DNA of 64,000 nt from Prorocentrum cordatum (lineage: Eukaryota > Sar > Dinophyceae > Prorocentrales > Prorocentraceae), in assembly GCA_963575745.1 (NCBI GenBank), contig CAUYUJ010000858.1:115001-179000 (forward strand), read 5' to 3'. The stretch's first letter is position 1, and each line of letters starts with the position of its first letter. Made by a program: the position numbers and the translations under genes. This document shows positions 19,858-32,142 of this stretch, in pieces. The notes below the pieces were generated by a model. The model saw nothing but the letters and a program-made list of their open reading frames with translations. It was not told the DNA's origin and made no database searches.

Positions 19858-20240
19858 CTGGCCGCGGGGGGCCCGCGGTCGGCGGGAGGCACGCCGCCGT
19901 GCCGGGGGGGGCATCGCCGTCGCGGCATCGCAGTGGCGGGGACATCGCCGCACCGGAAGGGGCGGGCCCCTCAGGTCTGGGCGATGCGCTGTATCACAAG
20001 GGGGAATTTGGCACGCAGCGGGCCCCGTGAACATCGCAGGTCGATCGGGGTCGAGACACGGTGCGGAATGATGGGGTCCAGGGCTCCGGTCGTGTATCTT
20101 GGCGATGTCGTATTTGTTTCGCAACGTTGGACTTGCTGAGGGGGGGAAACTGGAATGTCGAGAGAGGAAGGCCCCCCATTGTAAAAAATTGTTCGCCCAT
20201 GATGTGGATGTACCTCCTGGAAGATTCAATTCAGCAAAAG

Positions 20241-20310
20241 GAAAAGAGGAGGAGGAGGAGGAGGAGGACGACGACGACGAGGGGGAGGAGGAGGAGGAGG
20301 AGGAGGACGA
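20241..20310. repeat. (GGA)n microsatellite
   Basis: GGA triplets with a GACGAC block. The flanks 19858-20240 and 20311-20486 show no gene. Confidence 0.85.
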
Positions 20311-20486
20311 GCGCTCGGGCACAGGGGGGATCAAGGGTCGGCCGCGCGTGGAGCAGGGGGGCAAGGGCGGGGGCGCGCCTGGCACTTTGCCGTAGGCGAA
20401 CGGCGGCAGCACGGCGAGAGGCCGCGGTCCCACCTCCTGTGCCCTTGGCAATGTGGTACGCGCTGTGAAGCGTGTCGATTAAGATG

Positions 20487-20514
20487 GCGAGAGAGAGAGA
20501 GAGAGAGAGAGAGA

Positions 20515-20550
<36 letters not shown>
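20487..20550. repeat. (GA)n microsatellite
   Basis: GAGAGAGA tract broken by an A8-type run in the middle. Confidence 0.95.
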
Positions 20551-20553
<3 letters not shown>

Positions 20554-21595
20554 AGGGTCCTGGGAAAACCGAGCAAGTAGCTGGATATGCACAACATTGG
20601 GTGCTCCTGCAGGCAATGATGGGCCCTGAACGGTTGACTAAACGGAGCAATTTGTCACTTTGAAAAAGCAGGCAGGATGGGCAATCCTTGGTGAGCCCTC
20701 GGAACCTACCGGTGGCGCACCACGAGCTACTGACGGCTTTGAAACAGGAAGAGGCAAGAAAGGGGGGAGAAATGGGCAACGCGCAACAACAACATAAATA
20801 CCTGATCCACATCCACTCTGACCGTCTGGGCTCGAGTAAGTTTTAGACCATCATGCGCAGACTCGTGGGGAGACATATCTTCTACGGCTCAGGACTGCTA
20901 ACTCAGCTTTGCGTTGAAATCGTCGTTCACCGAATACCGGGGCCCTCGGGATCTGATTCGTGTTCTCGTAATTATGCCACCAAAGGTTCCAGGCGCGCGT
21001 AATCAGACAATCGTCGCTCTTGGCATAATACAATGTCGTTTCCAGAGTGTTGACCATTTCGTCGACGGACTCCCCTCCCCCCGTAGAATCCTACAACATG
21101 GCATCCGCCTGTCGCGGAGTAGGTTTCGGATCCCGCCCACACCGCTTCTCCTTAGTATTCTAAAGTTTTACGGTGCACAAACTTACTCCGCACGTTTTTC
21201 GACGTGGATTAACTTACTCCGAACGCGTTGTTTTATAGCTGATGAAAACATACCCCGCGTCCTACGAAACTGACTCCGGCTGTGCTTGACGAGGGTGAGC
21301 GGCTTCAGATCTGCATGGGCATATGTCCGTCGTTCAGTTCTGCCCGAGGGCGCGCTGGCCGCAGGTCCAGCCTTGGAATCTGCAAGCGTGGGCAAAAACT
21401 CTAGCAGCGGCAGAATATGGCACTCGTTCCGCGGCGCGGCGAAAAGCCTGCGACGTCGCGGCTGCGCGGAACATTGCTGCGCGAGCGGCCGCCTCGAATT
21501 CTCTGGCTCCAATATTGTAGCCCAGGGTGCTGAAACTACGGATCAGGTCGGAGGAGATGACATTGCGGTGACCATTGGCGAGAATCTGAAAGGAT

Positions 21596-22820
21596 CTATA
21601 TTCCACGGAGATGGCGGAGGGCGATGGGGGATAGGCTTGGGAAGCGCGGGAGAGAACAGGAACGGCATGCAGAGCGCATCGGGCGATGGACTTCCGCAGA
21701 CCAGGCCCTATACCTTGAATGCCCCGACTTCTTCCAGACACTCGGCGGCTGGCGCGGCCCAGCTCTCCATCGACTCCCCGGGACCGACGATGATGCCAAG
21801 ATGCTTGGCTGCGTGCTTGATAATGAAGTCGCACTGCTGATATCCACGTTCGAAGACGCTGGTGAACTACTTCATCGACGCCGGGTGAATCATCGCCCCG
21901 ATGGTTTTGGCAGAGTTCATTTGGAGACCAGCATCACGAGAGACAAGACACCAGGCGGGAAGCACAAACAATAGAGTGGCAAAGATATCGGAGCTGGCTA
22001 GGCCCGCATCATCAGCGGAACTCCCAAGGTGCCTAACTGCGGTGGAGAAGGATCACGGAGGTACCTTAGGAACGGGTCGAATGCCAGACTGAAAAGCGAT
22101 CCAGAGACGGGGCGCCCATGCTCGGCACCTCAGAGGGCCCAGAAGCCAGCGGCCCTATGGCTGCAGAAATCGATGCCACCCCAATCTCGGCAGTAAAGCT
22201 TACGGTCGGCCTCGATAGTGCACGACGGAACGCTCATGGCCCCGCAGGACACACCGGATCACGTTGTGAAGGAGGCTGGGGAAGGCGGCGCGCACGTCGA
22301 AAAAAGCGACGCAAGCCGACGAGAAAACCACTCGGCAGCGCCACTGGAGGGCCCCAGACTCGAGGGCAAGGAGGTCGTCGTTCATGTTCCTGTTTTGCAC
22401 GTGGACCCACCGCTCAGCAAAAGCAGTTTCACAACGCATGTCAGGGAAAGAATATTTCTGGGCCCTGGAAATCACCTTCTTGTCGCTGCTGGAGAGGGCA
22501 ATAGGACGGGTTACCTCGGGTTTCCTATCTGCGCCATGGGTCCCACCATCAGCTTCGACCCCCTTGGCCAGGAAGATGGCCCGACAAACGTTGAACTCGC
22601 TTGCGAGACAGCCGCCTCGCAGCGACGACAGGCGCAAGGCGCCCAACAGCCCATGACCGGCAGGTCCTGCTTTGGTCCAACCAGCGCATGGAATGCCGTC
22701 TGGGCCCGCGCCAGAATCGAGCCTTGGAGGCTCGCGCGCAAAACTCTCCCTCGCAGATTCATTAGCAAATATGTCAAGGAGAAGGAACAACGCGCGGCCT
22801 AAGCTGCTCGCGCGGCTCAC
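21596..22820 (-). pseudogene. LINE reverse transcriptase, degenerate
   Basis: RNA-dependent DNA polymerase of target-primed retrotransposition. In order on the minus strand: GAGPDGIPCAGW (RT0), VTRPIALSSSDKKVISRA (RT1), then motif A FFDVRAAFPSLLHNV with its aspartate. After a frame change come RPVSGSLFSLAFDPFLRYL (motif B region), SADDAGLAS (motif C, 22003-22020; the usual aromatic before ADD is Ser), GLQMNSAKTIG and AKHLGIIVGPGES (thumb start). An in-frame TGA lies just before motif B. Inactive by inspection. Confidence 0.75.
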
Positions 22821-23449
22821 GAGAGCCTTCTTCCAAGCTGTGAACCTGCCCGCAATGTTCAGCTAGCCGGCCAGCGACGCGATTCGGATCCGAGATGCGT
22901 TCCCCAGCGAGGTCGGCGACCCCGGCGCGCGACGCGGCGATTGGGGCCAGGCCAGGCCGAGAGGCATTCGCGTGCGGGTCAGCGACGACCTCGGAAATCG
23001 TGCTCTGGATGCAATCAGAAGAGAGCCGATCAAGCAATCGGTGAGAGCCGCCCACGAAGTGGGCAAGACGCGGGCAGGCTCTTACCGCGCGCTGAATACG
23101 AGAAGGGGGCCCCGTTCTGCACGGCTCGGCGCGCTGCCAGCGTCCGCGAAAACTAGTCAGCCCAGTGTCTCGGCCTCGTGAAGCTCGAGGTCGGCTCTGG
23201 CAATCTTGGCGACAGCGAAGATCACGCCATCGCATTCGAGCGCCGCCAGCGCTGGATTGGTAGAGAGGGGGCGGGGGGGGGCATCCCGAGAGTCTGTTCA
23301 GCCCTTGGGAACGACGTGCGTCTGCATGCCCAGGAAGCAATCCGAGGGGGTCCCGAGGCCGGGCAAGGAGAGAGACGTGCAGGAGCACGATCAGATGGCC
23401 AGCGCACATCACATACTGCCGCGAGAATGAGAAGGTGAGTCTGCAAGTC

Positions 23450-24117
23450 TATCAGGGAGGCACTAAGCATTGTGGTGTATATCCCGGACGCGAGATGGAT
23501 TCAACAGAGCGATCATTGTCGATGATCTGCGCGCGTCGGCGCGCGCGTGCTGTCTGCGCAACCTCGGCATGCGCGGGGCAGGGGCGAGCGAATAATCTGG
23601 CGAGCTCGCGCGCGTGAAACGCAGCCGCCCTACCCCCCCACCAAATGCGCGCGCCCATCCCCGAAAGAGCAGGAATTGAATGAAGTCGCCGGCTAGATCC
23701 GGCATGGCGAGTCGGCGCAAGCGAGCGAGACTTAGTCAAACGCAAAGCGCGATCACGACCAGGAGCAGGAAGAGAGGGATCGAGGTGCACCTTAGGGAAG
23801 TGGACAGCAACGCGCTGACCTCGCAGCAAAAGGCCATGCACTCGCCCCCTGCGAAGCACGCGATGCCGAATACCGCAGGAGAGAAAGGCAAAGCGGGGGT
23901 AGAGGAGCAGACTACTTCCACTTGTGATGCCGCAATGGAAGAACATGCCGTTGGCGCGCAGAACCTCCATTTCCCACTTGCATGCTGAAGTCCTCATGGG
24001 GCCCGCGGGCCCCCTGGAGAGCCATGGCGGCGCGTTGCGACATAAACTTGTGACATTTCGTTGTCGCCTTGGCAGCATGCAGGACCGGCGACGATACGGA
24101 ACCAAGGGAGTCTGCAC
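23450..24117 (-). pseudogene. LINE endonuclease-like region, degenerate
   Basis: The minus frame contains RVAVHFPKVHLDPSLPAPGR, resembling the strand that precedes the active-site histidine region of APE-type endonucleases. The frames upstream are mixed. Assignment rests mainly on position, directly 5' of the reverse transcriptase. Confidence 0.4.
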
Positions 24118-24360
24118 ATGCCACGCAGCAGCAAAGAAAGACTCGGGGAATGCACAAGGCCCGCCAGGGAAAAAGCCGGCACAGGGAGGCGAGGGCGGGC
24201 ACGGTGGCGCGGAGGGCGTGGAGGACGAAGGAGATGCGCTCTCGCCGTCGGAGCTGCAACCGATGACCGTTGCATTCTCATCTCGACGCTGCCCAGGGCG
24301 GGGCGGGCGGGGAGGGGCGTCGGCATAGCTCGAACTCGGTTCGGACAGGGTAGGCGCATA

Positions 24361-25191
24361 TTACATGGCGGTGGCGATCAGGGCCCCTGCGGCGCCCGCG
24401 TCAATGCTGAACTTGTCAAGGTTGTCGCTGGTGGCCTTGCACTCGAACTGGTTGCGGTCAGAGGCGACGGGCTTGAATGAAACGTAGATGCACTGTCTTG
24501 CTTGAGGTAGAAAATGCCTTGAAACCATTGGGGCCGAGACTGAAGTCGGATTGAAATTTCCGAACTCGCTGCGTCGACTGAAATGGCGAAATGGCCTGCC
24601 ACAAGCGCCCGAGGAACTAATTCTTCGCGCGGATCTCGGCGGGGGCGCCGCGCCGCGCGCGCAGGCCAATGGCGGGGCTGGCGGCGACGACCTGGAACTG
24701 GATGCCCGCCGGGCTGCAGTGGGGACGGGGCCAGGCCCAGCAAGCCCTCGCCGTGCTCCTCGAGCGTCGCACCGAGCATGGGAGAAGCAAAGCCGCTAAC
24801 CCAAATATTGCAACGATCTCTGGAGGTGGCGCTGAGCGGGCCCTCGTGCCTGCCGACGCGCGCGCCATTCACGTCAGCGCGACTTCGTCGCCTGTCACCA
24901 TTGGCCGAGAAAGAGGCGATACTGCTGGCGCTGGATGATGCGGCGCTGGCCAGGAAGGCGACCTTCGCTTCGAGGGCCGCGGGCGCCGCCCTCTGCCGCG
25001 GCGGAGGCCCCCGTCGACTCGATGGAATCAAGACGCGCAGTGAGACCAGCGCTCTGCTCTGCCTGGGCGCGGGCCCGGCTCGCGATGGTCGGGGCCTCGC
25101 AAATGGAGGCGTCGATGCTGGCGAGCTGCTGCGTGAAGGTGGCGCCCATGGTCCCTATATCCGCCCAGAGCTCCTCGACGCCCCTCCCCAT
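24361..25191 (-). pseudogene. LINE ORF1-like N-terminal region, degenerate
   Basis: Minus fragments: ASRARAQAEQSAGLTARLDS (coiled-coil-like), NIWVSGFASPMLGATLEEHG (RRM-like strand-helix start), PAGIQFQVVAASPAIGL, then QCIYVSFKPVASDRNQFECK and NLDKFSIDAGAAG. These match my recollection of the region preceding the endonuclease in dinoflagellate LINEs. At least two frame changes. Confidence 0.5.
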
Positions 25192-25199
25192 CGCTTCCG

Positions 25200-28100
25200 C
25201 GGCAGAAGCCGCGGTGCAACAGAATGATGCGAGGAGGGCTGGGGGCGCGAAAAAGATGTGGGATGTCCGCTCGAGAATGCTCGAGAATGGGCTGCCCGCT
25301 CGCGCGCGCCCCCCCCGACCACCCTCGAGCCAACGCGGCGGCGAAAGAGGGGGGGGAGAAGGAGGAAGAAGAGGAGGGAAAGAAGGATTTTTTGGCCAGA
25401 GCAGTCCCTGAGGGCAGGACCTATGCTAACATATTAGCCATATTGCGAGCAGCTGCCGACGCCAACTTTCCTTTTCGAACGCGCGCTGGGGCGCCCGGCG
25501 CGCCGGGCGCCCGAGGCGGGGCCCCCAGCCCGCTCGAGGGCAGACTGGCCTCGGGGGCCGGCGGAAGAGAAGCGACAAGCTGCGCGCGGGCCGCCCCCCG
25601 TCGCGACGGGCGACTCCCGCGGGCGCCCTCCTCGCGACGGCGGGGGCGCAGCCCGTCGCGCGCGCGACGGGGGGCCGCCCGCGCGCCCGGCTTCCCGCGC
25701 AACGGGCGCTCCGCGCCGAAGAGAACAGCGGTGCTGCGCATCAGACCCGCGCGCAAGACAAACGCGCAAAGCCGACTCGACGTCATGTTTGGCGACGCGC
25801 GCGGGCGCCAGAGCGCGGCCCCCGCTGAAGTCAACAACTCCTCGCCGACCCCCGCCCGGCCCATCGCGTCGGATCATGGCCCTAGTCTCGCCCCGCCCCA
25901 ACCCCCGCAGAACCGCGCATCTCAGACACCTGGCTCTGCCCTCCTCCAGAGGCCCCTGGCGACGCACCCCCCCGGCTCATGAAAACAGCCCATGGGTCCA
26001 CGGAGGCCCGCGTCGAACATCTCGGGGGAAAACGCACGCAGCGTCGGCCATAGCACTGGCCGCGAATTTGACTTCCACGCCTCTAAGCCGTCGCGTCAAG
26101 AGAGGAGGGCCGGGGGCGGAGTGGGGGGGCGCGCTCGGCACCGGGGGCCACGTTCTTCGCGTGGCCTGTGGGCTGGGGCGCGCTGCAGAACGGCGTCATT
26201 ATCGCGCTTCACACGCGGGGCCACACTTCTCCACATGTCACCACATGCGCGCGCGATCAACGTGGCGCGATAGGCCGTCCGATATCCGCCTGCCCGGCGA
26301 CCCAACAACAATTCGCAAGAAGGTCATCGCTTGGCGCGGAGCCGCGCGCGGAATTGGAGGCAGCGCACCCCGCGCCGCTCCATTGGAGCAGGCAGCCATC
26401 TCCTCCTCAGACCCGAAAAAATACCTAAGAACACGAGGCGCGGCTGAGTTCGGGCACCTCCTGGTGCGAACGAGATCCGCCCACGCAGAGGTCCGAGCCC
26501 TCTGAGTCAATTGTGCCTAAACCACGGCTGCCCTCCAGGCATTGCGCAGGGAGGGAGGGGGTCACTTCGAATTCGCCCCGCAGAATGGCCGATGTCAGAT
26601 GGCCCGCTGCAAGAGGTCCGACATGTCGCCCGCCGCTTCAACGCGCGCGGCACGTGCGTCAGAAAACTGGAAAGAAAGCCGAACTCGACGCTCACTGCTG
26701 TCTGGCCTGCCGCACACAAGAACCAGCCGTCGCCGAGTCATCTGGCGACCCTCGCCCGAGATCGCGTCTCATAACCCACGCGGAAGGCATGCGTCGCCGC
26801 GCGCGTGCCCATAGGGCTTGGACCGTTGGCCTCGGGCCCCAGAAGCTTCAGGGGGATTCAAGGGAGACGCGCTCGCTGCAGACATTCACAAAGTTCTTAG
26901 CCAACATGCGCTCGGAATTTCGCGGCACGGTGAAGCCGGGAAAGTGCCCCGCCATGCTGGGGGAGTTTAAACTTGGGCAATCTTCGCACCTATGCTCATC
27001 CTGCCGCGCGAGGGCGAACGTCTCGCGCACCACGGCGCAGACGCCGATGCATTCTCTGAGCGGGCCCTCGCGAGCTCTCCCAAATAACCCCTTCGCCGAA
27101 CGCCGCGCTCGACCGCGGCCGAAGTTATGAAACGACAGCGGGCAGAGCGAGGGCGACCCACGCGATGCAAGCCCAAGAAGGCGGCAACAAAACTGGCCCC
27201 GACGAGAGGGCCCCCTTCCCCGAAAAAACCTCGGCCGCGAAAGAGCAAACCTTGTTGTGCGAAGGCTTCTGCGACGACAGCGCGCGTCTGACCCGCGCTA
27301 GCCCGCCGTCGATAGCGCCGACGACGACGGGCTTCATGATGGCAGCGGCGGCAGCGCCCGCGACGCAACAATGGCCGATGCGCCCCCTCAGACGGGTAAG
27401 AATGCCCGTGCTTGGCAGGAACGTAGCGTCTCTTGCGCTTGTTTCCAAAACTAGCCCCGCGCTAGCCCCGCGTTTCCAACGGGCCCACCTGGGCGATATC
27501 CTCTGGCCGGGAGCTAAATCAACGCCTGAGTAAACCGTGCCGCGGGAAACTTGGCCAGGCGCCGCGCCGAACGACGCGCCGAACGTTCGGACCAGGGCCG
27601 CAGGGCTCCCGGGCGCCGTCCACTCGTCGGCCGGAAGGCCAACTTTTGAACCGCCCCGGAAAAAGCAAGCCGCGCCATCTCGGACAGGGCAGGTGCCTCA
27701 GTCTCAGCCTCGGCGGCCAACGCGCCGTCGCCCGCGCGGGGCGAGACGCAGGCGCCGGGGTCGCCCAAGGATAATCCGTCGAAAGATTCGACGCTGCACG
27801 TCGTGGCAAAGAAATCGTAACAGGTGCTTCCAGTTGGCGACGCAGGGCATGCGAAGACCATTTCACACGTGGATAATGGCGTTAACAATTACGGAGCCGT
27901 AGCCAAGTTTCGACGCTCAACGCTCTGTCCCTGAAGAGATCCAGGTCCAAACTCTCATTGCACTGAGCGCCGCATTGATCGCCCCGCGAGAAAACCTCGC
28001 TAGCGTGCGCAGAGACCTCGGTCAGGGCAGCTCGAGGCCGCGCGGCGTAACTATTCAGCGCCATGCCCGGGCCCCCCGAGGCGCCCCGCGCGCGAGAGAA

Positions 28101-29500
28101 CGGGCCCCAGACCTTGTTATCTTTTTGCAGAAGAAGGAACAACATCCAAAACAACTGCCTCGGAAACAATCCCAGGAAGTCGGCGGCGCGATCTGGTGGC
28201 CCCGAACGCGCCCGTGGCTTCGTCAGAAGCCGACGAGAACGGCCCAGGGTGGAGGCCGCCCAACGATTGCGGACCCCCCCTGCTGCCGTCGCGGAAGATT
28301 GCCCCTGTCGGGGGCGAAAGCAGGGGGGGAAGGGGCGGCGCGGGCGCGCCGGCTCGCTGCGCCGAGAACTCAGGTTAGATGATGAGCGAGCCTCTCCTGC
28401 CCGCTGCCCGCCGCGATCCTGACCTCGCGATTTGGCATCCAGAGAATGGGGCGAGCCTTCATTCAGACGACCCCTTCGCGGCCCTCGCTGGCCGCGACAG
28501 ACTCGAGTTCCAACTCCGACGCGTTGGGGAACATGGCCCAAACGTGGTTCGCAAGTTCCGGGGCCTGCCCAATGCCCTCGTCGACGGCGGCCTCCGCCGC
28601 GCGCTCGCTCGCGCCGCGCGCGAGCCCCTGGTCTTGCGAGCGAGGAGTGGGCCCTGCGGGTAACTCGACAGACAGGCGTTCATGGCGAGGGACCGCGAGC
28701 TGGCGCCGCTGGACGGCCTCGCCCCGCATGCGAATCCCAACGGGTTTGCGTGGTCTGATGTTCCACGCGAGATCTGCTTAGACCATCGCAATCGCACTTG
28801 GGGAACTCTGGCACGTAAGGAAATAAACAGCCCCAGAAAAAAGGCCGGGGGGCACGCGCGCGCGGTCGTCGGGCGCAGACGAAGCCGACTCGAGCCGGCG
28901 CGGCGGCCCAGACGAGCCCAGGAAGCGCGGTCCAGGGCGTCCGCCACCGATGCCAAAAAGCAAACGCATGCTGCAGAGCCTGACCGATCTGTTTCGGTGG
29001 GGACTCTCTTGGGGCTTCAAGCGCGCACTTGGAATTGCCGGGGGGCGCCGGGGAGAGCGCGCGTCGACCGCGACCTCGGTCGCCCTCGCAGCCTCGATGT
29101 CGCACCCCAGCGCTGCCGCCCCTCATTCGGGCTTGCCCGCGGTTCCCGGGCAGAAAGTGACGACGACGTGCGCCGCCGCAGCTTGCCAGCGGCTGGGCGT
29201 TTCTCGCCATCGACCCTCTGGGTGAGGTCGATCTCCTGACCAAGAACCAGGAGCACTGGCGATGGCCTACCTCTCCCACGAGACAAACCAACCTCGGAGA
29301 GACAGACAAGGAGGGCGCGGGAGCAGGAACGAGCGCACCATGTCTTGACAGCGGCCAGACAGCAACATATCGGCACTGTACCATCAACGATGGCGCTGCT
29401 TCTTCACGGACGACGCTGCCATATTATCGCTAAGCTCTCGCCTCTCAGCCCGCTGCGCACAGAGGTAAATCTCTTCCCGCTCAGGGCCCTCGGCGTATAG
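25200..29500. other. unassigned non-repetitive region rich in GCGC
   Basis: About 4.3 kb with strikingly frequent GCGCGC and CGCGAG words, no microsatellite, and many medium open frames on both strands. Minus fragments such as DEHRCEDCPSLNSP (26.9 kb) and SRGDQCGAQCNESLDLDLF (28.0 kb) have plausible composition but no family that I recognise. It could be the 5' part of the LINE, an older element or genuine unique DNA. Confidence 0.3.
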
Positions 29501-30560
29501 GTCGAGGACTGTCACCGCGGTTGCTTTCTATGATGCAGCTGCTGCAAGCGGAGAATGAGCACGAACTGCCTTAGCAATGGCGTCTACCATCTCCCAATCA
29601 CCATCTTAGGACGGGGGCCCTGCCAGCCTGGACGACGAAGCCGTCGCATTGGATGTCTCGGCGATCTGGCACTCCAGCAGCTGCTGGTACATAAGAAGCA
29701 CCTCAGGCTGCACGAAAGTCTGAACAGCCCCCCTTGTCCGCGCCACCTTCGATGCCATCCAAATTGTGCCGAGGATGCACAGGACATCTGTCAAGCATCG
29801 CCTAGATAACGCAACGGGGTAAAGTTTCGATCTCTTTGTCGCGGCTGGTCCTTTGGGCACGCAATCTGTCAAACTGTCCCTGCGCCTGCTGAATGACCAA
29901 AAATTGCTCGGTGATGTTATTCTCGGGTTTCTCGCGTTCGGCCTCCGACTTCGCAAACTTGTTGGCCATCGTCGGTGTGCTGCGTAGGCGCTGGTTCGAA
30001 TGCCGCCGACGCCATTCGAGCATCACGAAATTGATTCCCCAATGTGTAATTGGCCTCCTCGCAAGCGGTTCCGATCATGCCGACGGCGTGGAAGGCACTC
30101 TCGTAGCCTTTTTTGCTCTGAGCGCGCAACTGTTTCTCTTTGTCGGCCATGTTGGGTGTTCGCCACTGCCAATTCTCTGTGGTGGGGCGGCTCCATTGAT
30201 GTACCCATGCTGTCGAGTAACCGATAATCGCGCTTCTGGAGCGCGTCGACCTGCTTCTGAAGTGATCATCGCGCTTCCCGCAACCACACCAGGCACGCGA
30301 TTGCGCCAAAGCATAAGAGCAGGGTGGCCACTCTGACTCTTTTTCGCGTTCCGCTTGGCAACTGCGTCCACACGGGAAGAGCCGATCTGCCGCATCTGCA
30401 ATGAAAGCTTGAAGCTCAGCTCGTTTGGAGAGCGCAACCGCCACACGACTAGAAGGGTTGCCGCGAGCCTGGGAGGGTAGGCCCATCGCTCATGGATGAT
30501 CCTCGGGAGCGCAAATCTGCCCCACCAAGAGCTCACACAATGGAGTCGCGGAAGGCTCGC
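29500..30560 (-). other. coding-like fragments, unassigned
   Basis: Minus-strand pieces with balanced composition: VALSKRAELQAFIADAADRL, MADKEKQLRAQSKKGYESAF, ITEQFLVIQQAQGQFDRLRA and VQPEVLLMYQQLLECQIAE. They lie in more than one frame and suggest a helical protein broken by indels. No family assigned. Confidence 0.3.
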
Positions 30561-30764
30561 AACAGCATTTGGCCGTTCTGAAGAGGCATGCTGTTGCAAG
30601 CTCAACGCGCGAATTCCTGTGCCAGAACGGTTTGAAGGAGGGATTGAGGGAGGGAGGATGAGGAAAAAGTGGTGATGGGAGCAGGAACGATCCGCCAACG
30701 ACCCTTTGTGACTGCATTGTGGCTCTTCCTACACCCTTCACCGTTTCCTCCTTCGCCCAAGTGC

Positions 30765-30880
30765 CTGTCAGCTCCAGCTCCTCCAGCTGCCCCCCCGGCG
30801 CCAGCGCTTGGCACAGAGCATTCGCACCCGTGTCGCCGATGGCGTTGTAAGCCAGGCAGAGCGTCTTGAGCGAGGCGTTT
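30765..30880 (-). CDS. LRR exon (about 1.4 repeats)
   Basis: Minus-strand exon of 116 bp between CGAGAG|AAAC (acceptor) and GACAG|GCACTT (GC donor). It encodes ASLKTLCLAYNAIGDTGANA followed by LEELELT, matching the LRR consensus. GC donors are accepted in dinoflagellates. A T/C-rich stretch with CCCTGCC repeats precedes the acceptor on the sense strand. Confidence 0.7.
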
Positions 30881-31259
30881 CTCTCGTGGGCACCGAGGGG
30901 GGCGGCAGGGGGGCAGGGGAGGCAGGGGAGGAAAGGGAGGGAGAAAGACCCTGACCTTCGACGATCTGATTTTTTCAACCTCGGCGATGTCCAATATTTT
31001 CGGCGTGCGGGGACCCCGTTCGGACCCCAGTGCCATTAAGAACTGATCAGGGGCGCGAAGCTTCATCCTCGCGTGGATAACAAATATTCGTGGAACATGT
31101 TCGATACTGTTCGGTCTCCTGGGGGCCTCACCAAGACCCGGGAAACAAAAACGATTCGGGATGAAGAGCCAGTCCCCAAGAAATGGTCTAGATCTCGGCA
31201 GGGGGGGGGGGGGGGGCGAATTGCAAAACAAGCAATAATGCCGGCTGTCTGGGGACGAG

Positions 31260-31440
31260 GGAGGGAAAAAGAAGAGGAGGAGGGCGGAGGGGAGGCGGAT
31301 CAGGAGCAGGAGGAGACAGAAAAGGGAGAGGAGGAGGAGGAGGAGGCGGAGGAGGAGGAGGCGGAGGAGGAGGAGGAGGAGGAGGGGAGGAGGAGGAGGA
31401 GGAGGAGGAGGAGAAGGAGGACGAGGAGAAAAAGGGGGCG
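31260..31440. repeat. (GGA)n microsatellite with (GA)n tail
   Basis: Imperfect GGA run, then GAGA-rich sequence to about 31660. It creates Glu/Arg-rich plus frames and Leu/Ser/Pro-rich minus frames. The adjoining 30881-31259 and 31661-32107 hold no gene that I recognise. Confidence 0.85.
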
Positions 31441-32107
31441 CAGGAACCGAGATGGAGGTGGCAGATCCAGGAGAAAGGTCGAAGGAGGGAGGAGACGGCA
31501 GGAGGAGGGCGAGGGGGATGAGAGCTGGATACACAATATACGTACACAGAGAGATGGCAAGGGCGAGGGAGAGAGCGAGAGAGAGAGAGAGACAAAAGAA
31601 AGAGAGAGAGAGAGACGGAACAAAAACCAAGAGAGAGAGAGAGAGAACACACCAACAGACAAGACGGAAAAGGGATTAGGGGGAATAATGGAGTCAGGAG
31701 GAATCAGACAGCAGATGGCTGACAGCAGACGTGAGGCAAGAGTCAGGAGGGAGGGGAGCGAGGGAAGGAGGTGGGACCCAAACGCTCGTTCCCAAATGAG
31801 CGCTTGCGCTGAAGGGTCCTAGCTGATATCGAAAAGGAAGCAAGACTCACGACATTGCAAGGGCGTGGCGAAACTGCTGGGTCGATTTCGGTGGGCGGCC
31901 GGGTTCCCTGTTTCTTAGTTCTGGGACTCCTGGTCCCCAGGTCCTCGATTTCTGTGTCGTCGCCAAGTGCCCGGTCTCTTACGAGCTACAGGGAGCAAAG
32001 AGCACGGATAATATCTGCAGTGGGAAGAATAGGGAGGAGAGAATAGAGAGCACCGCAACCACAGCGGGCAGACGAGGTAAAACGAACAAGAGCTGCGGGC
32101 CTTCCCC

Positions 32108-32142
32108 AGGATATATTTATATATATATATATATATATATAT
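32108..32142. repeat. (AT)n microsatellite
   Basis: TATATATA tract of about 35 bp. The downstream stretch to 33177 is unassigned; at 32505-32580 a TTCCGCCGGC/CTTCCGCCGCC repeat reads GGRFAEGGG on the minus strand. Confidence 0.85.

Larger units (their letters stand above)
21050..25200 (-). mobile_element. decayed LINE (non-LTR retrotransposon)
   Basis: Minus-strand order: ORF1-like region, then endonuclease-like region, then reverse transcriptase, spread over all three frames with stops and frameshifts. The order and motifs fit the LINEs common in dinoflagellates. No target duplication or poly(A) tail could be identified. Less G/C-biased than its surroundings. It lies in the same orientation as the LRR exons on either side, so it could sit in an intron. 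Confidence 0.7.
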
